Shown here in pieces: positions 55,362-63,875 of a stretch of 64,000 bases of DNA (position 1 is the first letter of the stretch; every line of letters starts with the position of its first letter). Below the pieces are notes generated by a model that did not search any database, was not told the DNA's origin, and worked only from the letters and a program-made list of their open reading frames with translations. Origin of the DNA: Sulfurovum sp. Lineage in GTDB: Bacteria; Campylobacterota; Campylobacteria; Campylobacterales; Sulfurovaceae. Location: positions 1 to 64,000 of the forward strand of contig JAMORY010000002.1 of assembly GCA_027063305.1 (NCBI GenBank), given 5' to 3'. Both the position numbers and the translations under genes were made by a program.

Positions 55362-56429
55362 ATGTATAAATTAGCATTTTTGGGTGGTGGAACAGAATCT
55401 ATTGCGGGGTATGTACACCTAATAGCTTCACAAATGGATAGAAAGTTTGAAGTAGTAGGTGGTATTTTCAGTAGAGAGAGTCAAAAGTCGCAAATGGCAG
55501 CACAAGAGTATAAAGTTAAACATTTTGATTCTATTGCAGAAATGTGTGAGCAAGTAGATATTGTTGTTGTGCTGACACCTACCCCTGAACATTATAGAAA
55601 TATAACAGAGTTATTAAGGTTTGATGTTGGTATTATCGTAGATAAGCCAATTGTGAGTGAACTTAGTGAAACATTAATAGATGAAAATAAATTTATAGTA
55701 GTAACGCATAATTATAGTGGATATCCATTAGTGAGAGAACTTAAAGAACTAATCAGGCATGCACACTTAGGTGAAATAAAAAAAATTAAAATTAATATGC
55801 CTCAAGAGAGTTTTTTTAAACCAATGAAGCCAGGATACCCTCAACAGTGGCGGATACAGGATAAAAGTATTCCAACAATTTCTCTTGATTTAGGTGTGCA
55901 TGTTTTTCACTTATTGGAGTTTTTATATCCGGATGATATTGTAGAAGTCTTTGCGGAGTGTAGCAGCTTTTCACGTTTTGATGTGATTGATGATTATGAT
56001 ATTTTAGTTCGATCAAAAAATATCAAAGCAGTACTTAGTTTTAGTAAAATATCTTTAGGAAATAGGAATGAATTAAGTATTGAAGTTTATGGAAACCATG
56101 CTGGTGCAAAATGGGAGCATTCAAATCCGGAAGAGTTGATTATTGCATATACAGATGGAAAAAGAGAAGTATTTTCACGAGGGTATGCTCCATATGAAGC
56201 ATATAAAAAACGTTATAACCGAATGGCTCCTGGACATATGGCAGGCTTTATAGAAGCATTTGCAAATCTTTATGTTGATATTGAAGAAGCCTTCACCCAC
56301 TTTAAAAGTACAGGAGTGTTTCAGTCAAATGCGTTTGTCTATGATGCAGCACATTCCTATAAAAGTTTAAAGTTTTTAGATCTGGCAAAAGAAAGTACAC
56401 AAAAGGGAAAATGGATTGAGTGGAAGTAG
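55362..56429 (+). CDS. Gfo/Idh/MocA-family oxidoreductase
   Basis: The 355-aa protein has the N-terminal NAD(P) loop (FLGGGTESIAGYVH), VVVLTPTPEHY and the VDKPIVSEL block (EKP-type lysine), then the Gfo/Idh C-terminal domain with SLDLGVHVFHLLEFLY holding the likely catalytic histidines. Such enzymes oxidise or reduce sugar hydroxyl or keto groups. Its AT-rich DNA and close position after the ATP-grasp gene suggest that the two work in one modification step. Nucleotide-sugar and free-sugar substrates are both possible. Confidence 0.78.
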   Translation: MYKLAFLGGGTESIAGYVHLIASQMDRKFEVVGGIFSRESQKSQMAAQEYKVKHFDSIAEMCEQVDIVVVLTPTPEHYRNITELLRFDVGIIVDKPIVSELSETLIDENKFIVVTHNYSGYPLVRELKELIRHAHLGEIKKIKINMPQESFFKPMKPGYPQQWRIQDKSIPTISLDLGVHVFHLLEFLYPDDIVEVFAECSSFSRFDVIDDYDILVRSKNIKAVLSFSKISLGNRNELSIEVYGNHAGAKWEHSNPEELIIAYTDGKREVFSRGYAPYEAYKKRYNRMAPGHMAGFIEAFANLYVDIEEAFTHFKSTGVFQSNAFVYDAAHSYKSLKFLDLAKESTQKGKWIEWK

Positions 56430-56506
56430 TGTATAATTAGCAGAATTATCTAAAATATATAGTTGGGAAAACAGTTGAGTAATATAAATAAAATAAGGTT
56501 TAGAGA

Positions 56507-58819
56507 GTGAAACGTATAAAAATTCTAGACTGTACATTACGAGATGGCGGATATGTGAATAATTGGCAGTTTTCCAATATGCAAATCAGCAGGATCTCTT
56601 CTGCTTTGGAAGCGGCAGGTATTGATATCGTCGAATATGGATACCTTAATCAGAAAAAAGGAAATGCTGACAATACTACACTTTTTGATAAGATACAAAG
56701 CATTAAGGAGAAATGTAACGCGGTAGCCAAAAATGGAAAAGTAGTCATGATCAATTATGGAGACTATCCTATTGATCTTCTTCCCCATCAAAAAGAAAGT
56801 GTTATTGACGGAATCCGGTTGGCATTTCACAAAAAAGATCTACAATCGGCATTGGAGATGGCTACAGAGATCATACAGCGGGGATATAAACTTTACCTTC
56901 AACCCATGGTAACCAAAACGTATACACAAAAAGAGTTCCGAGAGATGCTGGATGCAGTAAATCATCTGATGCCGTATGCTTTTTATATTGTAGACAGTTT
57001 TGGTTCAATGACACTGACAGAGTTCAGAACCTACCTGTTATCTGCGGATGAAGTATTGTATCCGAAAATTGTTCTGGGATATCATGCTCATAATAATATG
57101 CAGCTGGCATTTTCAAATACGATCGATATGTGTCATGCCAAACTGCAAAGAGATATCATTATTGATGCCAGTATCTATGGTATGGGAAGAGGAGCGGGAA
57201 ATCTCAATACAGAATTGATCGCTGATTATTTGAATACCACGTTTCATGCATCATACAATACGTTGCCGCTACTTGAAATAATAGATCTGTATCTCTCCTC
57301 ATATATGAAACAGAACCCATGGGGATTTTCACCGGCACAGTATCTCTCCGCACGCTTTGACTGTCACCCGAACTATGCAACCTACCTGATAGGAAAAAAT
57401 ACCAATCATATTGTGAATATCAGGAATATTTTGGCACGTTTACCTCAAGAGGAAAAAGTATCTTTTAATGAAACACTTGCAGAAAAACTTTATATTGATG
57501 CATTGGTGGAAGAACGAACGCCAATCAAAAAAGTACTGCATCTGGATATGGCGAAGCATATCCTGTTGATCGCTTCAGGAAAAAGTGTAAGATCTTACCA
57601 GGCAATACTGGAGGAAAAGTCGAAAAGAAAAGAGTATCTTCTGATTGCCCTGAATCATATTCCGGAGATGACATGTGATTACTACTTCTTCTCAAACCAG
57701 AAAAGGTTCAATGAGTTTTATATGTCTGTACCATCTGATAAATTGGTGGTGAGTAATAATATAGATACGGATGGAAGGGAGTGTTATGTTTTTCCTTTTC
57801 AACAGTTTGCTTTTGTTGAAAAACAGTTTATCCCCAATATCGCAGTTGTGGTATTGCAATATCTTATTTCCCAAGGATTCGCTGAAGTTGAAGTGGCAGG
57901 ATTGGACGGATATGACCTGAAAAGCCTGGAAAACTATAGTTATAACGAGAGTACTGTTATTACGGATGTCAAAGCGATGAAAGAAGAGAATACACGTTTG
58001 GCATTTGCAATAGAGAAATTGAGCAGGAATATCCATATTCTATTTGTAACACCGTCTCAATTTCAAAAAAGTATACCGCTTAAAATTATTGGAGTGATCC
58101 CGGCTCGATACAGGTCGAGCCGTTTTGAGGGGAAACCACTATGCATGATAGCCGGAGTCCCAATGATCAAAAGAACCTATATGCAGGCAAAACAGTCTCA
58201 GTTGCTGGATAGGTTGGTTGTAGCAACAGATGATCCAAAAATAGAAGAGTACTGCAAAAAAGAACATATACCGGTGATAATGACAAGCAGTAACTGCCTG
58301 ACCGGAACCGATAGGATCGCAGAGGTAGCACAACGGGAGTCATTTGATTTATACGTCAATATCCAAGGGGATGAACCGGTGATCGATCCTGGAACCATTG
58401 ACAGTATTGTGGAAGAGTATAGGCGATATGGAAATAGATATATTGCTTATAATCTCTATAAAGTTATTGATGATATGCAGGAAGTAAAGAGTAATACGAT
58501 CATTAAAACAGTGGTGAATGAAAAGGATGAATTGATCTATATGTCCAGACATCCAATTCCATTTTCCAAAATGCAGGAAACACCTGCATATAAAAAACAG
58601 GTATGTGTGTATGGTTTTACCAAAAGAGCCCTCTCTTTGTTTGCATCACGGGACAAAACATTGAATGAGAAGTATGAGGATATTGAAATCTTGCGTTTTG
58701 TGGATATGGGCTATAAAGTAAAGATGAGAGAGACTAATGCCGATTCTATAGCGGTAGATATTCCGGATGATGTTCAAAAGGTTGAGCGCTATCTTCAGCA
58801 GAAAGGTTTGGAGTCGTGA
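56507..58819 (+). CDS. DRE-TIM aldolase fused to KdsB-like CMP-sugar synthetase
   Basis: This 770-aa protein has three parts. Residues 1 to about 320 are a DRE-TIM aldolase: ILDCTLRDGGYVNNW (catalytic RD and metal aspartate), GYHAHNNMQLAF (metal histidines) and YGMGRGAGNLNTE. Residues about 340-520 are a Rossmann-like region (LLIASGKSVRSYQ, YYFFSNQKRF) resembling glycan-related DUF115/MptE-like domains. Residues about 528-770 are a full KdsB-type cytidylyltransferase: VIPARYRSSRFEGKPL, VVATDDPKI, TGTDRIAEVA, NIQGDEP. The fusion suggests that an aldolase-made 2-keto-3-deoxy acid is activated to its CMP form in one polypeptide. The start is GTG. A HAD phosphatase follows with 4-base overlap. 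Confidence 0.85.
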   Translation: MKRIKILDCTLRDGGYVNNWQFSNMQISRISSALEAAGIDIVEYGYLNQKKGNADNTTLFDKIQSIKEKCNAVAKNGKVVMINYGDYPIDLLPHQKESVIDGIRLAFHKKDLQSALEMATEIIQRGYKLYLQPMVTKTYTQKEFREMLDAVNHLMPYAFYIVDSFGSMTLTEFRTYLLSADEVLYPKIVLGYHAHNNMQLAFSNTIDMCHAKLQRDIIIDASIYGMGRGAGNLNTELIADYLNTTFHASYNTLPLLEIIDLYLSSYMKQNPWGFSPAQYLSARFDCHPNYATYLIGKNTNHIVNIRNILARLPQEEKVSFNETLAEKLYIDALVEERTPIKKVLHLDMAKHILLIASGKSVRSYQAILEEKSKRKEYLLIALNHIPEMTCDYYFFSNQKRFNEFYMSVPSDKLVVSNNIDTDGRECYVFPFQQFAFVEKQFIPNIAVVVLQYLISQGFAEVEVAGLDGYDLKSLENYSYNESTVITDVKAMKEENTRLAFAIEKLSRNIHILFVTPSQFQKSIPLKIIGVIPARYRSSRFEGKPLCMIAGVPMIKRTYMQAKQSQLLDRLVVATDDPKIEEYCKKEHIPVIMTSSNCLTGTDRIAEVAQRESFDLYVNIQGDEPVIDPGTIDSIVEEYRRYGNRYIAYNLYKVIDDMQEVKSNTIIKTVVNEKDELIYMSRHPIPFSKMQETPAYKKQVCVYGFTKRALSLFASRDKTLNEKYEDIEILRFVDMGYKVKMRETNADSIAVDIPDDVQKVERYLQQKGLES

Positions 58820-59436
58820 TACGTGTTGTTCTTTGGGATTTTGATGGAGTTATTATAGACAGTATGGCAGTAAGAGATCAGGGGTTTCGCCAGATTTTTA
58901 ATTGCTACCCAACGGGTATGGTGGAAGACCTGATACGGTATCACCGACAAAATGCCGGTCTTTCAAGGTTTCACAAGATCAGATATTTTTATACACATAT
59001 TCTTGGTAAGGAGATTACTGATGAAAAGGTATATGACTATGCAGAGCAGTTTTCTCAAACCATGAGAAAGATCCTGATCAATCATCAATATTTAATAGAT
59101 GAGACCATAGCATATATTGAGAAAAACCATACATACTACCAGTTTCATATTGTCTCCGGTTCTGAAGAGAAAGAACTTAATTATCTTTGTCAGGAATTGG
59201 GAATTGATCAATATTTTAAAACAATAGAAGGGTCTCCTATGCCCAAGAAACAACTTGTTGAAAATATTTTAAAAGTATATGGATATGATCGTTCGGAGTC
59301 AATATTAATTGGGGATAGCATAAATGACTATGAAGCAGCGGTAGAGAATGGTATTTCATTTTATGGCTATAACAACCCTGAACTTAAAGTAGTAGCCGAA
59401 AGATATATCGATACGTTTCGGTCATGGGAACTGTAA
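58816..59436 (+). CDS. HAD-family phosphatase
   Basis: The 206-aa protein has the HAD motifs: DFDGVIIDS (I), HIVSGSEE (II), the lysine of motif III in MPKKQL and LIGDSINDYEAA (IV). It belongs to the beta-phosphoglucomutase-like subfamily with an alpha-helical cap. By position it would remove a phosphate before or after the aldolase-KdsB step, as KdsC does for Kdo-8-phosphate, though it is not KdsC-like in sequence. The GTG start overlaps the fusion gene (GTGA), so expression is tightly coupled. Confidence 0.8.
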   Translation: MIRVVLWDFDGVIIDSMAVRDQGFRQIFNCYPTGMVEDLIRYHRQNAGLSRFHKIRYFYTHILGKEITDEKVYDYAEQFSQTMRKILINHQYLIDETIAYIEKNHTYYQFHIVSGSEEKELNYLCQELGIDQYFKTIEGSPMPKKQLVENILKVYGYDRSESILIGDSINDYEAAVENGISFYGYNNPELKVVAERYIDTFRSWEL

Positions 59437-60687
59437 ATGGCAGGTTTACTTTCGCCAAGAATACTCAATTTGGGACTAAGAACAGTATCGATGGCAGGCA
59501 GATTTGTCCTGATCCTTTCAATTGCAAAACTGCTTTCAGCAGAAGAGTTGGGGCTGTTTGGACTATTGAGCACAACGATCGGTTTTTTTGTTTTGCTTTT
59601 TGGATTTGATTTCTATGGATATGCCAACAGAGAGATGCTGGCGGCTGGACATGAAAACCTTTTTAATATACTGATAAATCAGTTATATGCCTATATCCCG
59701 CTCTATATGGTTTTTATGCCGTTTGCCATAGGTGTTTTTTGGAAAGAAGTGCTTCCCTGGAGTTATGCAGGATGGTTTTTGACCCTTGTGTTTATTGAAC
59801 ATCTTTCAACAGAGTTTAACAGGGCTTTGAACATGATGCAGCATCCTCTTGCTGCAACGGTAGTACTGTTTTTGAGAAGTGCCTCCTGGGTACTTTTTGT
59901 GCTGCCGTTAATGTATTTTGAAGCACAATGGAGACATTTGGATATATTGCTTGGCGGATGGCTGTTTGGAGGGGTATTCTCTATACTTTTTGCTATTTGG
60001 TTTCTGTCAAAGCATATGATGGTGAAAAAAAACTTCAAGCTTGATACCACATGGATCCTTCGTGGTTATAAGGTAGGTATGATTTTTTTTCTGGGTACAC
60101 TCAGCCTGCAGGCAATTACGCTGCTTGACAAGTTTTGGCTAAAATACCTTTCTGGTGAAGCAATGGTAGGGGTTTATACATTTTACTGGACACTGGTGTT
60201 GGGGATGACAGCATTTATTCATGCAGGAATGATCGTATTTCTTTCTCCCAAAATTGTTAAAGCATTCCAGGAAAAACAGTTTGATGATTTTAATGCGCTG
60301 TTGTCACAGTTTCTGAAGGAGTTGGCAGTTGCAAGTGTGTTTATGGTGGTTGTTCTTTTTAGTATAATGCCTATTGTGGTAGGGTGGGTAGGAAAAGAGA
60401 TCTATACAGAACATTATCACATATTGTATCTGTTGGGGGTAACAGGAGTATTTATCGTATTGACAAATCATCCTCATACATTTCTATATGCCGCACGGAA
60501 AGACAAATATATGCTTCTTGCCAATATCTCTGCACTGTTGATATTCATATCAGGTATGTTTGTAATGAAACAGATGGAGGGGTATACGGCCATTGAACAG
60601 GTGACACTGGTGATGATGGGAACATACGGCTGGATGCTGGGTATTAAGTCGCTGGGGTATTTATATTATAGAAAAGAGTATTTATGA
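59437..60687 (+). CDS. Wzx-type oligosaccharide flippase
   Basis: The 416-aa membrane protein has about twelve transmembrane helices and the polysaccharide transporter pattern (RILNLGLRTVSMAGRFVLILSIAKLLSAEELGLFG, then TLLDKFWLKYLSGEAMVGVYTFYW). Wzx proteins flip undecaprenyl-linked glycans to the periplasm. Campylobacter N-glycosylation uses the ABC flippase PglK, so a Wzx here would be a different export route. It begins directly after the phosphatase stop. Confidence 0.82.
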   Translation: MAGLLSPRILNLGLRTVSMAGRFVLILSIAKLLSAEELGLFGLLSTTIGFFVLLFGFDFYGYANREMLAAGHENLFNILINQLYAYIPLYMVFMPFAIGVFWKEVLPWSYAGWFLTLVFIEHLSTEFNRALNMMQHPLAATVVLFLRSASWVLFVLPLMYFEAQWRHLDILLGGWLFGGVFSILFAIWFLSKHMMVKKNFKLDTTWILRGYKVGMIFFLGTLSLQAITLLDKFWLKYLSGEAMVGVYTFYWTLVLGMTAFIHAGMIVFLSPKIVKAFQEKQFDDFNALLSQFLKELAVASVFMVVVLFSIMPIVVGWVGKEIYTEHYHILYLLGVTGVFIVLTNHPHTFLYAARKDKYMLLANISALLIFISGMFVMKQMEGYTAIEQVTLVMMGTYGWMLGIKSLGYLYYRKEYL

Positions 60688-61919
60688 CCGGGAAAAAAAA
60701 TATTTTAGTTTATATTAATGATTCTTTGGGGGAACTGGACTGGGTCGCTCCATATATGCAATCGGAGGAAGCACGGGATTTTTGTTTCTATATATATTTG
60801 AATGGTCCTGGAAGTACCTATGATGAAAAAATAAAGATCCTTCAGCGCTATGGTTTGGGGAGTGCTGATAACATACACTGTGTGAACCGTCGTACAAGAC
60901 TGGAACCGTTCCTTTTTCAGATAGATATGTTTCTAAACAGGGTGCTTGGGCGGATTAAACTGGTTTCTTTCCATCTGTTTGAAATGTGTCGGAGTACTAT
61001 AGATGGGGTAAGATGGCTGCTGTCCCGACTTCCGTTGGTAAAAAGCAGTGTAGCATTTGATGTGATTTTCAGGGATTATAATCTCAAAGAGAGTTTTGCC
61101 ATGAATTGCTTTATCAGGCATAGCCCTCAGGCAAAGATCGTGATCTATCCCCATGCAGTTGGTCTGCAAAGAAAACATGAAATGTGCCCCCGTGAACCGG
61201 CTAAGCAGGTACAGGCAGACCTGTGGCTGGAAAATTCGGACTATTCAGATATTATGAAGTATGACCCATACTATCAAAAGATATTTTTTGCTTCCGGAGT
61301 ACCGGGATTCGATATAAACTATAAACGCCCGGCTCTTTTTGATGTCGCATCAAAAAAGGCGGTCATTATAACACGGGACTGCAGTATGACTTTTGGTTTT
61401 ACCTATGAAATGGCTATGAAAGCTTTTGACGAACTTTTGGAAAAACTTGGGGAACAGGGGTATCAAGCCTACATCAAGCATCATCCGAGAGATAGGGAGC
61501 TGAAGCGATGGAGAAAGATCCAGCAGAAGTATCAACACTGTTATGAACTTGAAGAGAGTTTGAATACGCTGACGATGGAACATGCTGTATGTTTTACACT
61601 CTTTTCAACAGCACCGCTTTTTTTGCTTTCCCGTGGTGTCCCGGTATTGGAGTTTTCCCCCTATAGGCAGTATGATGCATACCAGCAGCGTTTTCCGATG
61701 CATTATAAAAATGAAAATGGTGAGATGACACATGACCTTCTGTCTTTAAAGCTTTTTGATCGCATTGATGTATCTACAGATGATCTCTCTTCTTGTCTGG
61801 AAGCATCTTCTCTCAAGGATCTTGCTTTACGGCAGTATAAGGTATGTCAAACTATATTTCCTCCCGGAGCAAACCAAAAAATCACAATGAAACTTCAAGA
61901 GATAACAGATGGCCGGTAA
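60684..61919 (+). CDS. GT-B-like glycan transferase 1, HP-motif type
   Basis: The 411-aa soluble protein has a GT-B-like layout. The C-terminal half contains YIKHHPRDRELKRW, the HP motif of polysialyltransferase and capsule transferase families, then FTLFSTAPLFLLSRGVPVLEF, the sugar-nucleotide loop. The N-terminal half includes IVIYPHAVGLQRK. Such proteins often use CMP-linked acidic sugars. Given the CMP-sugar genes upstream, I infer a transferase for pseudaminic or another ulosonic acid, but no family is certain. It overlaps the genes on both sides. Confidence 0.6.
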   Translation: MTGKKNILVYINDSLGELDWVAPYMQSEEARDFCFYIYLNGPGSTYDEKIKILQRYGLGSADNIHCVNRRTRLEPFLFQIDMFLNRVLGRIKLVSFHLFEMCRSTIDGVRWLLSRLPLVKSSVAFDVIFRDYNLKESFAMNCFIRHSPQAKIVIYPHAVGLQRKHEMCPREPAKQVQADLWLENSDYSDIMKYDPYYQKIFFASGVPGFDINYKRPALFDVASKKAVIITRDCSMTFGFTYEMAMKAFDELLEKLGEQGYQAYIKHHPRDRELKRWRKIQQKYQHCYELEESLNTLTMEHAVCFTLFSTAPLFLLSRGVPVLEFSPYRQYDAYQQRFPMHYKNENGEMTHDLLSLKLFDRIDVSTDDLSSCLEASSLKDLALRQYKVCQTIFPPGANQKITMKLQEITDGR

Positions 61920-63078
61920 ACTATCCTTTGATGCATTGGTTGCTTTGGAAAAAAAATATGCTTTATGGGAGTATAGGCTGTTTGACTACCCGTTATGGAT
62001 CCATTGTCGGGAACCCTTGCTGGAAAAGGGAATTATGGCGGATAGAAAAATGACATACCCTGCTGTTTTGTCAATGTTAAAAAGTTTTTTTCAGACAGTC
62101 AGGTTTTTATTTTCCCAAAATCAATATGATATGGTCTACTTTTTAATGGAAAGAGCTGAAATATTAGAGATATATAAGCAGGAGAATTCGAAAAGAAAAA
62201 TACTTTTTTTAAATCGTGAACAAGAGCGTGTGTATGAAGAAAAAGATTATATTAGCAGTGACTTTTTTAATCTGCTTCGTTTTATAAGCCGCAAGACTGC
62301 TTATCTGATCTACCGAAAAAAATATAGATTTGTCATGCAACAACTGGATCGTATAGGATATGGGGATATGCTGGACAGTTACATACGAACTGCAATGGGA
62401 GATGCTTTTTTTTTAAAAATACTTTCATTCCTGTTGCGCAAAGGTACAAAAAAATTTTATTCAGGGTGTGTGATCCCCATTGGAGAGAAGTTTGTCAACC
62501 GGTTAAACTCCTACGAGGTACAACATGGCGTTATCTATCCTGAGCACATAGGGTATGCTGAAATACCTGAAGTACGAAATACGCTGGTTCTCTATTCAGA
62601 AAGATATCGAAATATTTTACAGCAATCCGGCTATAGAGGCAAGCTGCTTGTACAAGATTTTAAAAAATCATTTTTTGAAAGAGAATCAAGCAGACACTTC
62701 CCGATTGTAATCTATACACAGCCTTTACGGCAGATGCAAGAGGGGATCAATCAGTTTCTGAAAAAATATCAGCCTAAAGATGTCTATATCCAGAAGCATC
62801 CTAAGGATTATTTTGATTATGATATAGCGTCTCGGTTTTTGGTTACGGCAACGACACCTCATGAAGTCTCCTGTCCGATTGTATATACCAGTTCTATTGT
62901 AGAGAACTTTGCTTTATATGACCGAAAGTGTTATATATATGATGTGGCACATGCAGAGTTTGATCTTATGGCATTTCTAAAGATCTATACGGAGGGTTCA
63001 AAAGCAGAGCTTATTGTAAGAAAGAGCCTGGATGAGATATATGATGAAATAAAAAAGGAGATACTATTTTCAAAATAG
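61909..63078 (+). CDS. GT-B-like glycan transferase 2, HP-motif type
   Basis: The 389-aa protein shares the layout of the preceding gene: VQHGVIYPEHIGY in the first half, then YIQKHPKDYFDY (HP motif) and CPIVYTSSIVENFALYDRKCYIYD. N-terminal basic and aromatic patches suggest membrane association. The two genes may have arisen by duplication but have diverged strongly. A CMP-sugar donor is inferred from context only. It overlaps the upstream gene by 11 bases and the downstream GT2 by 13 if that uses its AUU start. Confidence 0.55.
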   Translation: MAGKLSFDALVALEKKYALWEYRLFDYPLWIHCREPLLEKGIMADRKMTYPAVLSMLKSFFQTVRFLFSQNQYDMVYFLMERAEILEIYKQENSKRKILFLNREQERVYEEKDYISSDFFNLLRFISRKTAYLIYRKKYRFVMQQLDRIGYGDMLDSYIRTAMGDAFFLKILSFLLRKGTKKFYSGCVIPIGEKFVNRLNSYEVQHGVIYPEHIGYAEIPEVRNTLVLYSERYRNILQQSGYRGKLLVQDFKKSFFERESSRHFPIVIYTQPLRQMQEGINQFLKKYQPKDVYIQKHPKDYFDYDIASRFLVTATTPHEVSCPIVYTSSIVENFALYDRKCYIYDVAHAEFDLMAFLKIYTEGSKAELIVRKSLDEIYDEIKKEILFSK

Positions 63079-63875
63079 CCGTGATCATGTCCGTGTACCG
63101 TAATGATACACTGGTATATGTAAAGCAAGCACTGGAAAGTCTGTATAGTCAGAGCAGGAAGGCAGATATCTATATTCAGGAGGATGGATATGTTCCCAAA
63201 GAACTGTCTGATTATCTGAAAGAAGAGTTACATACGGGTAGAATTAAATATTTGGGAGAGAGAAGCGAGAACCTGGGGTTGGCAAAAAGTCTGAATGAAT
63301 TGCTGCAGATAGTCTCTGATAAATATGAATATATTGCACGCATGGATGCAGATGATATTGCAGTACCATATCGGCTGGAAATACAATATCAATATCTTCA
63401 AAAATATCAAAATATTGATATTGTAGGCGGATATATAGAAGAGTTTTCTGATGTTATAGACTATTGTAAAACTGTAACATACCCCCTTGAACATCATCAG
63501 ATGTTCTCTTTTTTTGCAAAACGGGTACCTCTGGCTCATGTTACCGTGATGTATCGAAGTCGATTTTTTGAAAAGGCAGGTTACTATCCGACAACATCCC
63601 CTACCAATGAAGATACACTCATGTGGGCAAAAGGGTTTAAAAACGGCTGTTTATTTGCGAATATTCCGGAGGTTTTGGTAAAAGTGAGGGTTTCTGAAGA
63701 CTTTTTTCAAAGACGTGGAGGAGTAAAAAAGGCATGGAGTGATCTCAAAGACAGAATATATGTTATACAAACTTTAGGGTATAATATCAGCGCTTATCTA
63801 TATGCATTGGCACTATTTTTTGTCAATATCGCACCGCCTAAGATAAAATTATTTTTATATAAGAGACTAAGATGA
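63066..63875 (+). CDS. family 2 glycosyltransferase, apparent AUU start
   Basis: The protein is a GT-A fold GT2 enzyme: KIAVIMSVYRNDTL (nucleotide-binding strand), DIYIQEDGY, EYIARMDADDIAVP (DxD metal motif) and NEDTLMWAKGF. One or two hydrophobic segments near the C-terminus may touch the membrane. The track start is GTG at 63081, which has no ribosome binding site and cuts into the first beta strand. AAGGAG at 63055-63060 lies 5 bases before an in-frame ATT at 63066, giving MFKIAVIMSVY, a complete family N-terminus of 269 aa. It ends with ATGA overlap to the next gene. Confidence 0.78.
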   Translation: MFKIAVIMSVYRNDTLVYVKQALESLYSQSRKADIYIQEDGYVPKELSDYLKEELHTGRIKYLGERSENLGLAKSLNELLQIVSDKYEYIARMDADDIAVPYRLEIQYQYLQKYQNIDIVGGYIEEFSDVIDYCKTVTYPLEHHQMFSFFAKRVPLAHVTVMYRSRFFEKAGYYPTTSPTNEDTLMWAKGFKNGCLFANIPEVLVKVRVSEDFFQRRGGVKKAWSDLKDRIYVIQTLGYNISAYLYALALFFVNIAPPKIKLFLYKRLR

